Of a stretch of 22,489 nucleotides of DNA, positions 13,238-19,605 are shown in pieces. The position numbers and the translations under genes were made by a program. Each line of letters opens with the position of its first letter. Within the stretch, counting starts at the first letter, position 1. The stretch covers positions 1-22,489 of the IMG/VR virus record IMGVR_UViG_3300005824_000058; one strand, 5' to 3'. Below the pieces are notes generated by a model. That model was not told the origin of the DNA, did not search any database, and saw only the letters and a list, made by a program, of their open reading frames with translations. Source of the stretch: a virus.

Positions 13238-14187
13238 TGCGACCAAGCAACCCAAACATGGACGCCGAGATCGGGCGTCAGCACAAGGTCCTCGACCACG
13301 GCATGGTCCGGGTCGTGGACTACATGGGTGACGACCCGGCTATCGTTCAGGCAGCGCGTGTCAGCTACGGCAGTGGGACCAAGACCCCCTCTGACGACCG
13401 CAGCCTGATCCGGTATCTCATGAGCCACCGCCACACCACGCCGTTCGAGATGTGCGAGATCAAGCTGCACGTCAAGCTGCCGATCTTCGTCGCCCGGCAG
13501 TGGATCAGGCACCGGACTGCAAGCGTCAACGAATACAGCGCCCGCTACTCGATCCTCGCGAACGAGTTCTACATCCCGGACGTGCAAGACATCCAGCCGC
13601 AGAGCACGACCAACAAGCAGGGTCGCGGCGGCGAGATGGACGAAGACGTGCGCCGGGCAATGGTCGAGACTATCCGCCAGCACAGCGAGGGCAGCTACCA
13701 GCTTTACGAGGAACTGCACACTGGCTGGCCGTGGTTCGATGAGGACGGGATGCTGCACTCTGAGGCCGACGAGGACATCAAGCAGGAGCGCGACGGGACA
13801 GATTGGCTGCAACCCCACAATCAGGGGCATGGCATGGCCCGTGAGACGGCCCGTATGGTCTGCCCACCGAACATCTATACCGAGTGGTACTGGAAGGTCG
13901 ATCTGCACAACCTGCTGCACTTCCTCTCGCTGCGGGCCGACCCTCATGCTCAGTATGAGATCAGGGTTTACGCCGAGGTCATCTGCGATATAGTTCGCCA
14001 GTGGTGCCCGGCAGCCTTCGAGGCTTTCGAGGACTACGTGATGAACGCAGTACGGTTCTCCGCTATGGAGATGGAACTGCTGCGTCAGATCATAAAGTCC
14101 CACGGCATATTGGGCGTGGCCCAAGCCACGGGCATGAGCATCCGGGAGCACCGGGAGTTCGAGAAGAAGCTGGGAGTAGATGGATGA
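13237..14187 (+). CDS. thyX: FAD-dependent thymidylate synthase
   Basis: 316 residues. The ThyX signature RHR-x7-S is intact: Arg91-His92-Arg93 to Ser101 within RHRTASVNEYSARY. The N-terminal strand carrying ARVSYGSGT and the C-terminal HNLLHFLSLRADPHAQYEI (substrate- and flavin-contact region, about 222-242) are also typical. The enzyme makes dTMP from dUMP using methylenetetrahydrofolate and NAD(P)H. The middle has a charged insertion of about 30 residues (DGMLHSEADEDIKQERDGTD), giving a length above the usual 220-260. With NrdJ it forms the dNTP supply route. The start overlaps the upstream stop as TGATG. Confidence 0.96.
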   Translation: MRPSNPNMDAEIGRQHKVLDHGMVRVVDYMGDDPAIVQAARVSYGSGTKTPSDDRSLIRYLMSHRHTTPFEMCEIKLHVKLPIFVARQWIRHRTASVNEYSARYSILANEFYIPDVQDIQPQSTTNKQGRGGEMDEDVRRAMVETIRQHSEGSYQLYEELHTGWPWFDEDGMLHSEADEDIKQERDGTDWLQPHNQGHGMARETARMVCPPNIYTEWYWKVDLHNLLHFLSLRADPHAQYEIRVYAEVICDIVRQWCPAAFEAFEDYVMNAVRFSAMEMELLRQIIKSHGILGVAQATGMSIREHREFEKKLGVDG

Positions 14188-14516
14188 ACCGCCAACAACG
14201 TCGAGCCTTGGATTCGATCCATAGGACGATAAAAAAGAAGCATACGCTACCGCCCGCCCGGCAGGACGGCAGGCCGCTGTTCTTCGACATCGAGAAGGGC
14301 CAGAAGGTCCCCTGCTACCACTGCGAGAAGATGGGCTTCGTCCAGACGTATGGTTTCCAGAAGGCTTTCCTGTGCGACCCGGCCAACAGCCCGGACGGAT
14401 CGCAGGACCTCTTCACGATCTGTCAGGCGCACCTGCCGAACGATGCCGTGATCTGGAACCAGCACGACAACTTCTGCCGCAACAAAGCAGACACGGAACG
14501 CTGGCGAGAAGGTTGA
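14184..14516 (+). CDS. Hypothetical protein with MNRQQRRA start
   Basis: 110 residues. The N terminus MNRQQRRA is a basic opening I have seen on many small phage proteins. Cysteines occur as CYHC (about 44-47), with further single cysteines at FLCDP, TICQ and NFCR, so metal binding is possible. The ATG at 14184 overlaps the thyX stop as ATGA. It is the last gene before the promoter at 14513, whose -35 lies in its final codons. Confidence 0.65.
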   Translation: MNRQQRRALDSIHRTIKKKHTLPPARQDGRPLFFDIEKGQKVPCYHCEKMGFVQTYGFQKAFLCDPANSPDGSQDLFTICQAHLPNDAVIWNQHDNFCRNKADTERWREG

Positions 14517-14541
14517 CAGTAAACCAACAGTTTACTATATC
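14513..14541 (+). promoter_or_regulatory. Candidate promoter P4 with embedded operator
   Basis: TTGACA (14513-14518), 17 bases, TATATC (14536-14541): a near-consensus sigma70-type promoter. The spacer is itself a perfect inverted repeat, GTAAAC (14519-14524), CAACA, GTTTAC (14530-14535), filling the whole gap between hexamers. A dimer bound there would block polymerase. It drives the group starting at 14642. Confidence 0.75.
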
Positions 14542-14559
14542 TTGAACTCGATCCCCCGA

Positions 14560-14621
14560 CACTCTGGGGAGAGTGGCGGCCCCCGGCAGTTTTCGTTGGT
14601 CTGTTTCCTGCTGGGGGCCGC
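14560..14621 (+). other. Structured leader: two adjoining hairpins
   Basis: Hairpin 1 is CACTCT-GGGG-AGAGTG (14560-14575, perfect 6 bp). Hairpin 2 starts on the very next base: GCGGCCCCCGGCAG (14576-14589) with CTGCTGGGGGCCGC (14608-14621), 14 bp with one G-T wobble and an 18-base U-rich loop. Both lie in the roughly 95-base leader between P4 and the ATG at 14642. No T-run follows hairpin 2, so it is not a standard terminator. It could stabilise the mRNA, be a protein-binding site or act as an attenuator. Confidence 0.65.
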
Positions 14622-14641
14622 GCGTTACAAAGGACCGATCA

Positions 14642-15091
14642 ATGACTTTCCGAAACGAGAACCCCAACCTTGGCCTAGGCAAGCAAGTAGGTGGGAACCA
14701 CTACCAAGGCGGCATCCAGCCCTTCCAGCTTAGCCATGCCAACGGCCATGACGGCTGCACCCATGCAATTCAGAAGTACCTCACGCGCTACCGCAAGAAG
14801 GCTGGCATCGAGGACCTGAAGAAAGCCCACCAGATATGCTACATCCGGGTGGACACGATCTCGATCTACGGTAAGTGGATACCGCCTGAGAAGCCGATGA
14901 TCCAGATGGGCGACTACCTGAGATCGAACAGCATCGACCCCATCACCGCCAGAGCAATGGTGGCGATGGAAAGTTGGTTCCGCAAAGTCGATACTGACGA
15001 TCTCCGCGAAGCCGACCTAGTGCGCAGTCTGATTCGCCAGTGCGCCGAAAACTTCTACAACAACGACTATCTGAGAGAGGACTTCATATGA
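14642..15091 (+). CDS. DUF3310 phage protein
   Basis: 149 residues. VGGNHYQGGIQPFQ (16-29) followed by HAIQKYLTRYRKKAGIEDLKKA (41-62) is the DUF3310 signature (VGGxHY...IKYxxRxxxKxGxxDLxKA). The family is widespread in phages, often next to nucleotide-metabolism genes, and has been linked by name to a nucleotide-kinase-like group; the function is unsettled. A second helical half (RAMVAMESWFRKVDTDDLRE) is specific to this protein. AAAGGA (14629-14634) is well placed. First gene after P4 and the structured leader. Confidence 0.85.
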   Translation: MTFRNENPNLGLGKQVGGNHYQGGIQPFQLSHANGHDGCTHAIQKYLTRYRKKAGIEDLKKAHQICYIRVDTISIYGKWIPPEKPMIQMGDYLRSNSIDPITARAMVAMESWFRKVDTDDLREADLVRSLIRQCAENFYNNDYLREDFI

Positions 15092-15720
15092 CGACCCCCC
15101 TGCAACCCTGTCTGCCTGAGACCTATGTGGTCGAGGTAAACCCGCAAGCCTCGGAAGGCTTCACCCGGACCCCTATCGTGGGCTGGATCATGGAAGACAA
15201 TCGACCGCTTCCCATGACCCTCAACGGCAAGCACACGCTTGTCGGTGGCAGCGCCGTGCTGTTCCCCGGTGGATACGTCGAGAACCCCAGCTTCGGCCTT
15301 GCTTTCGAGAGCACCGAGGCTTGGCTGGAATCCAACCCGACCGAACCGAAGCACCGGGCGGCCAATCTCGGCCCAGCCCAGAAGAGCCACAAGGTCGGAG
15401 AAGAAAAGCCGACCAAGACCGGATCGGCCTACCAGATCGACTTCTCTGGCAAGCCATTCAAGTCGAACTCGTGGTGGCACTACGACGATGGCGAGTATGA
15501 GTTCGTCTTCCAAGTCGATGGCGGGGAGAATACCCCGAAGCCGACCAAGAAGTGCGAGAAGATCAAGCGCGTGGACTTCCAAGACCTGAAGAAGACCCTC
15601 GACGTGCTCGACCTGTCGGACATCATCGACGGCCACCCCATCGAACTCGACAACGAGGACGAGGACTTCGAGGCCGACGAGGACGAGGACGAGGACGACG
15701 ATGGGGATGACCTGATCTGA
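15088..15720 (+). CDS. Hypothetical protein with poly-acidic tail
   Basis: 210 residues, family not recognised. The start at 15088 overlaps the DUF3310 stop as ATGA. Residues 1-95 look beta-rich (TYVVEVNPQ, RTPIVGWIME, GGSAVLFPGG), then a lysine-rich linker (about 100-115) and a second small domain with SNSWWHYDDGEYEFVFQVDG. The last 25 residues are almost only Asp and Glu. Acidic tails of this kind occur on DNA mimics and on proteins that recruit replication partners. Next to a GapR-type DNA-binding protein, either fits, but this is inference. Confidence 0.7.
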   Translation: MTTPLQPCLPETYVVEVNPQASEGFTRTPIVGWIMEDNRPLPMTLNGKHTLVGGSAVLFPGGYVENPSFGLAFESTEAWLESNPTEPKHRAANLGPAQKSHKVGEEKPTKTGSAYQIDFSGKPFKSNSWWHYDDGEYEFVFQVDGGENTPKPTKKCEKIKRVDFQDLKKTLDVLDLSDIIDGHPIELDNEDEDFEADEDEDEDDDGDDLI

Positions 15721-16034
15721 TGGCAAGCCTGTCTGACATAGACGCGCTGATGTCGGGGGACGATGACTCCCCCGGCAAAGGCGTTGACGCCTCGTACCGT
15801 GTCACGTCAGCGGAACTCAGGGCCTTTGTAGAACGCATCGAGCAGGTACAAGCCGAGAAGGCCGAACTGTCCGAGGTCGAGAAGGAGATCAAGGCCGAGG
15901 CCAAAGCCCGTGGCTATGATGTCAAGGTCATGAATACCGTCATCGCCATGCGCAAGCGGAACGCGGACGATCTGGCCGAAGAGGGGGCCATCCTAGAGAT
16001 GTACCTCGAAGCCTTGGGCATGAGCCTAGGATGA
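15720..16034 (+). CDS. gapR: GapR-family (DUF2312) DNA-binding protein
   Basis: 104 residues. Residues 28-100 match the DUF2312/GapR fold: VTSAELRAFVERIEQVQAEK, then EIKAEAKARGYDVKVMNTV, AMRKRNADD and EEGAILEMYLEALG. In Caulobacter, GapR is a nucleoid-associated coiled-coil protein that encircles overtwisted, AT-rich DNA and helps topoisomerases during replication. The family is nearly confined to alphaproteobacteria and their phages, which supports the host assignment. The 27-residue N-terminal extension is acidic (SGDDDSPGK). It starts in a TGATG overlap. A phage copy might serve phage replication or displace the host protein. Confidence 0.9.
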   Translation: MASLSDIDALMSGDDDSPGKGVDASYRVTSAELRAFVERIEQVQAEKAELSEVEKEIKAEAKARGYDVKVMNTVIAMRKRNADDLAEEGAILEMYLEALGMSLG

Positions 16035-16249
16035 CGGAGCGTGATCTCATAGCCGAGATCGAGGCTCTGGACGCGGATACCGTTTACTTCATCCGCCGTG
16101 GTGATGGGCAGTCTTGGGCTGCCCACATCAGACACAAAGGGGCCGGGCCTTCGCTGTATGCAGTTGCGGAATCTCCGACCTTGAGAGGGGCAATCCTAGG
16201 TGCTCTGGGAACCCCTGAAGAAGAGGACGATTGGAGAGATTTGATATGA
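16031..16249 (+). CDS. Small hypothetical protein
   Basis: 72 residues, family not recognised. ATGA overlaps at both ends. Predicted small alpha/beta fold (DTVYFIRRGDGQSWAAHIR, LYAVAESPTLRGAILGALG) and an acidic C terminus (EEEDDWRDL). Position between gapR and the methyltransferase suggests it belongs to the same coupled unit. Confidence 0.65.
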   Translation: MTERDLIAEIEALDADTVYFIRRGDGQSWAAHIRHKGAGPSLYAVAESPTLRGAILGALGTPEEEDDWRDLI

Positions 16250-16395
16250 GTTTTCTGGTGGTCTTTGCTTGGGGGCACCCACCCCAAATTGGTTGGGAAG
16301 AATCGACGCCTGAAGGCTTCGCTAAGGGCTGGCGAGAAGAGATACTGTGGCTGGGCTGGATAGGTCTGGTCTATGAGAAAAGGAAACTATACTGA
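16246..16395 (+). CDS. Very small Trp-rich protein
   Basis: 49 residues, family not recognised. Starts by ATGA and ends in a TGATG with the methyltransferase, so it is coupled on both sides. Five tryptophans (FAWGHPPQIGWEE, GWREEILWLGWIGL). The second half could be a short amphipathic or membrane-touching helix. Real because of its coupling; role unknown. Confidence 0.55.
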   Translation: MSFLVVFAWGHPPQIGWEESTPEGFAKGWREEILWLGWIGLVYEKRKLY

Positions 16396-17102
16396 TGAGC
16401 GACCATTGCCCGATCTGCGGGATCGTTGATCCTGACCGCTGCGGTACGCCAGAGGATGTCGAGGTATGTCCTCACATGCACTTGCAGAGCGGGCCGATGG
16501 CTGGCCTGAAGCTGAACCACTACGGTGTGATCTACGCCGATCCGCCGTGGTCCTATAAGACCTACTCGAACCGGGACCAAGGGACAGTGCCCCACCGCAC
16601 CGAGGAAGCCCCCTACGAGGCCATGACCGCAGAAGAGTTGCTGGCCCTGCCCGTCCACAAGGTCGCGGCCAAGGACTGCGTTCTGCATATGTGGACGATC
16701 TCGTCTCACTTCGATCAGGCCCTCGCTCTGGGGGCTGCGTGGGGCTTCACGTTCAAGAGCCTTGGCATGGTCTGGGTCAAGACCCAGAAGCACAACCCGG
16801 AAGTCCCGAAGATGGGCATGGGCAAGTGGTTCAGGCAGGAATGTGAGATCGCGCTGCTCTTCACATGCGGCAAGCCCAAGCGCGTGTCTGCCGGGGTGCG
16901 CCAGACGATCCTTGAGCCAGCCAGAGAGCACAGCAGGAAGCCTGACGTGGGCTACGATCTGGTCGAGGCCCTGTCGGCTGGCCCATACCTAGAGATGTTC
17001 TCTCGGTCGTCCAGAGCGGGCTGGGATGCAATGGGGGATCAAGTCGGGAAGTTCGACACGCTCGACCCCGCTGAAGAGGCCGAGATCGACGGGCTTATCT
17101 GA
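16395..17102 (+). CDS. MT-A70 family adenine methyltransferase with N-terminal Cys motif
   Basis: 235 residues. The catalytic motif DPPW (Asp49-Trp52, in IYADPPWSYKTYS) is that of MT-A70 N6-adenine methyltransferases. LHMWTISSHFDQAL, GMVWVKTQK and EIALLFTCGKP follow, and then EPAREHSRKPDVGYDLVE and LEMFSRSSRAGWDAMG, the usual SAM-binding C-terminal part. The N terminus has Cys5, Cys8, Cys16 and Cys25, a possible zinc finger. No restriction gene is adjacent, so it is an orphan enzyme, probably protecting phage DNA or mimicking host methylation. It ends inside the stop region of the convergent gene (8-base overlap). Confidence 0.9.
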   Translation: MSDHCPICGIVDPDRCGTPEDVEVCPHMHLQSGPMAGLKLNHYGVIYADPPWSYKTYSNRDQGTVPHRTEEAPYEAMTAEELLALPVHKVAAKDCVLHMWTISSHFDQALALGAAWGFTFKSLGMVWVKTQKHNPEVPKMGMGKWFRQECEIALLFTCGKPKRVSAGVRQTILEPAREHSRKPDVGYDLVEALSAGPYLEMFSRSSRAGWDAMGDQVGKFDTLDPAEEAEIDGLI

Positions 17103-17598
17103 CCGTGAAGACGTTGCTGTGATGGCGCGTCTGCTTCACGGGCCAATCGGGGATCGTCATGTCGCGGGTAAGCTGGATGCGATACTGGCCCGGTGGGATC
17201 GTACAGGGGCGTCCAAAGAACCACTCCCATGTGACCTCGTTGTCATTGCCCAGAACATCGTCAAGATCGTAGTCAGCGACCCCTGAGCCTGTGCAGTAGT
17301 TCTGGAAGACGCCTTCCCTACCGTCAGGATCGACCCGCTGCGCCTCGGCCACCCAGAAGCCCCTGTGAGCGACGTAGATGGCCCGGTCGTAGATCATGTC
17401 CGGGTTGGAGCCTTCGTCATGGTCCGGGACGTATATCTCGGCCAGTTCAAACCACGCCTCTGGCGGGACATCGGCCCGCTTGAGGGCTTCTCGATATTCG
17501 TACAGGGTCACGGCCACATAGAAGACCAGAAGAGCGATAGAAAGTTCCACCGCCCTGCTTACCCACCAGCGCCAGTTATAGATCGCAGCTACGTTCAT
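17095..17598 (-). CDS. Membrane-anchored hypothetical protein, end of lysis block
   Basis: 167 residues, family not recognised. Residues about 14-33 are a transmembrane helix (SRAVELSIALLVFYVAVTLY) with basic and aromatic residues before it, so the rest is probably outside. The remainder looks like a globular beta-type domain (GFWVAEAQRVD, WEWFFGRPCTIPPGQYRIQL) with two cysteines. It starts by ATGA overlap with the previous gene and is the last of the minus-strand block. The position suggests an envelope-directed late function such as lysis control or superinfection exclusion, which is inference. Confidence 0.7.
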   Translation of the reverse strand: MNVAAIYNWRWWVSRAVELSIALLVFYVAVTLYEYREALKRADVPPEAWFELAEIYVPDHDEGSNPDMIYDRAIYVAHRGFWVAEAQRVDPDGREGVFQNYCTGSGVADYDLDDVLGNDNEVTWEWFFGRPCTIPPGQYRIQLTRDMTIPDWPVKQTRHHSNVFTVR

Positions 17599-17873
17599 CT
17601 TCCGAAGCCTTTTATGAAGTCTAAGATCGAACCCTCTGTCGCTATCCAGATAGTGATGAAGAAGCCGATCAGGACCGCCGTGTTACGAATCGAACCTAGC
17701 AGCTTGAATGTGGATTCCCAAGTCTCATACCAATCCAGAGCGCGTTTAAGCATCTCGGATTGCTCCGGGTTGAGAGCCACAATATGACCTGTTTCAACCA
17801 TGCGTCGAAGCTGGCCGAGGGTTGTGATTTCCTCTTCGCCAAGCCGCGAAGTGTCGCCTTTACCCCACATCAT
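17595..17873 (-). CDS. Small one-helix membrane protein, possible holin
   Basis: 92 residues. A soluble, charged N-terminal part is followed by one hydrophobic helix at about 65-80 (TAVLIGFFITIWIATEG) and a short amphipathic end (ILDFIKGFGR). It follows the spanin genes directly (overlapping TAATG). A single-helix holin is possible from location and size, and no better holin candidate is in the window. However, the 60-residue leading domain is unusual, so I keep the call open. Confidence 0.6.
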   Translation of the reverse strand: MMWGKGDTSRLGEEEITTLGQLRRMVETGHIVALNPEQSEMLKRALDWYETWESTFKLLGSIRNTAVLIGFFITIWIATEGSILDFIKGFGR

Positions 17874-18160
17874 TATCGTGGTCCTTTTCCGCCGAGGTCA
17901 GCCCGGACCTCGTTGTATTGCTCGACCACGTTCTGATGCTTTTTGCGGCAGTCTGCAAGGGCAACCCGTGTTTCCCCTAGGGTGCTGATCGCTTCAGCCC
18001 CCACGCCGGGGTCGTAGCACTCAGCCTCATCGCGGGGATCGAGCGGCGGGGCCTTGACGAGCAGGGCGCTACTTGATGGCCCGCAGGCGATCAGCGAGAG
18101 CAGGATCAATAGGGCAAGAGCCAACAGCTTTACGTTGTTCAAGGTCTGTTTTGAGAGCAT
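17873..18160 (-). CDS. Rz1-like outer-membrane spanin lipoprotein
   Basis: 95 residues. The N terminus is a lipoprotein signal: hydrophobic LALALLILL and the lipobox LIAC with Cys26, then GPSSS. The mature part begins with a proline-containing spacer (KAPPLDPRDEAECYDPG), as in Rz1 proteins, and ends with a helical segment (TLGETRVALADCRKKHQNVVE). Its first 92 bases overlap the end of the Rz-like gene in another frame, the classic Rz/Rz1 layout. Together they fuse inner and outer membranes in the last step of lysis of Gram-negative cells. Confidence 0.8.
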   Translation of the reverse strand: MLSKQTLNNVKLLALALLILLSLIACGPSSSALLVKAPPLDPRDEAECYDPGVGAEAISTLGETRVALADCRKKHQNVVEQYNEVRADLGGKGPR

Positions 18161-18422
18161 CGTTTAACCTTCTCACTTCGGACATTTCTGACGCGGTAGT
18201 GTTAGCCCTTTTCCGTGCAGTGTCCGCGATCCGGTTCGCGATCTCAAGCTGTTCCTGCGCTGCGATCAGTTGTTTTTGCAATTCGGTGGCTTCACATTGG
18301 GCTGTAGCGTCCATTCTTTGATACAAGGTCCACGCGGCCAATGCTACCCCAAGTAGCAGAACCTTCCCGGCTGGGCCGAGAAGGAAAGAGAGCGCGCGGC
18401 CACCCAGAAGCCCGGCCAGCAT
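18069..18422 (-). CDS. Rz-like inner-membrane spanin
   Basis: 117 residues. Residues about 11-34 are an N-terminal membrane anchor (LSFLLGPAGKVLLLGVALAA), followed by a long periplasmic coiled coil (about 44-105: ATELQKQLIAAQEQLEIANR, then EMSEVRRLNDALKTDLEQR). This is the form of the i-spanin Rz. It overlaps the endolysin stop (ATGA) and contains the start of Rz1. A Cys43 near the anchor could make a dimer disulfide, as in Rz proteins. Confidence 0.8.
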   Translation of the reverse strand: MLAGLLGGRALSFLLGPAGKVLLLGVALAAWTLYQRMDATAQCEATELQKQLIAAQEQLEIANRIADTARKRANTTASEMSEVRRLNDALKTDLEQRKAVGSCPIDPALADRLRAIK

Positions 18423-19594
18423 CAGTTGCCACCGGGGTAGGGGTTTTTGCCTGTCCTGTGATCGTCTACACGGGATTTCTTAACAGACCATTGCTGGTAG
18501 ATCGTGTAGGCCCCCAGAGCAAGCAGCAGCCAGCCTGACATGCCTTCTACGGAGCCGAGCAGGCCATCTACCTGCCCTACCAGCCCGGTAAGGCCCGCGA
18601 CGTGCTCCTGAACGCCGCTCAGAGCGTCCGTAGCCGCCGTCAGAAGCCCACCTATGCCAATCAGGGCACCGACCCCTGTGGTCTTGTCCGCTGCCGTGAT
18701 GGTGCGGCTGCCAGCCTTGCGCAAGTCCTGCGCTGTGGTCGTGGCCCGGTCTTCCCCGATCTGCCGGGGCTTAGCCAGCATCAGAGCGGACATGAGATCG
18801 TCAGTCACACCCGGAACGAGGGGCAATCCGTTGTCAGCCCGGAACGCCAGAACGGCGGCCCGTGCCTTGGTGCCCCAGACGCCATCAGCCCAGCCGACCT
18901 CTTTGTATCCGAGTTCACCCAGCCGCCGTTGTATCGTCTTCAGTTCGTCTCCCATCGGTATCATGAACTCGATTCCTTCTTCCCCGGATTCCCATTCCAC
19001 GTCCGCGATCCCGCGCAGCTTGCGGAACTCTGCGGCCATCTTCTCGTCGTAGCGGTTCTTCTTGTAGCCCGGCCCGTTGTAGACCCGTGCCACGACATCC
19101 CAGCGTTCGGCCTTCATGTCGTCTGCGATCCCGGTCGCTAGGATGTACTTGACCATCGCCTCGACGTGCTCTTCCTCGTCGTCCATGAACCGGATGACCA
19201 TCTGCTCAGGCGTCTGGTAGCCGACCATCGCGTAGTTCTGGCCGAGTATCTGGGTCGATCCCCAAGAGGCCGACATGAGCGCCGCCGCCTTGTTGATCTT
19301 GATAGCCTGTGCCATCCGCTCGTAGCTGTCCTTGGGGTAGGGCTTCTCGCCCCACTTTGGATACGCCAACCCGGCCTTGACCGCCTCGTCCCGTTCCTTG
19401 CCATCGAGCAGGCGGTAGAAGATGTGCGGTTCAAAGAGCATCGCGGGCCGACCGTGACGGTCAAACCCCTGCGACCGGGACTCGACATTCAGGAAAGCCT
19501 GAAGGTGGTCTTGGCTGACATTGATCCGGTGCGCCAGCATCGGTATGTCAAATTCGTCTAGGGCTTTGGCAGCCCCCTTGAAGTCATTCATCAT
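18422..19594 (-). CDS. N-acetylmuramidase endolysin with peptidoglycan-binding domain and C-terminal membrane segment
   Basis: 390 residues. Residues about 11-195 match the phage N-acetylmuramidase family (PF11860 type): AFLNVESRSQGFD with Glu38 as likely catalytic acid, then AMLFEPHIFYRLL, ALMSASWGSTQILG, FMDDEEEHVEAMVKYI and VARVYNGPGYKKNRY. Residues about 215-272 form a PG_binding_1 domain (LKTIQRRLGELGY, DGVWGTKARAAVLAFRADNG). The C terminus has a Gly/Ala-rich hydrophobic region (305-325) and a transmembrane-like helix (353-366). No N-terminal signal is visible. GGGAG lies 7 bases before the ATG at 19594; a frame extension to 19714 runs into the upstream gene. It cleaves glycan strands during lysis, and the membrane tail is unusual for an endolysin. 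Confidence 0.88.
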   Translation of the reverse strand: MMNDFKGAAKALDEFDIPMLAHRINVSQDHLQAFLNVESRSQGFDRHGRPAMLFEPHIFYRLLDGKERDEAVKAGLAYPKWGEKPYPKDSYERMAQAIKINKAAALMSASWGSTQILGQNYAMVGYQTPEQMVIRFMDDEEEHVEAMVKYILATGIADDMKAERWDVVARVYNGPGYKKNRYDEKMAAEFRKLRGIADVEWESGEEGIEFMIPMGDELKTIQRRLGELGYKEVGWADGVWGTKARAAVLAFRADNGLPLVPGVTDDLMSALMLAKPRQIGEDRATTTAQDLRKAGSRTITAADKTTGVGALIGIGGLLTAATDALSGVQEHVAGLTGLVGQVDGLLGSVEGMSGWLLLALGAYTIYQQWSVKKSRVDDHRTGKNPYPGGN

Positions 19595-19605
19595 TGCGTA
19601 TCTCC

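Noticed and set aside
17365-19141. Plus-strand frames opposite the lysis genes
   Set aside because: They mirror recognised minus-strand genes (spanins, endolysin) and contain no recognisable motif.
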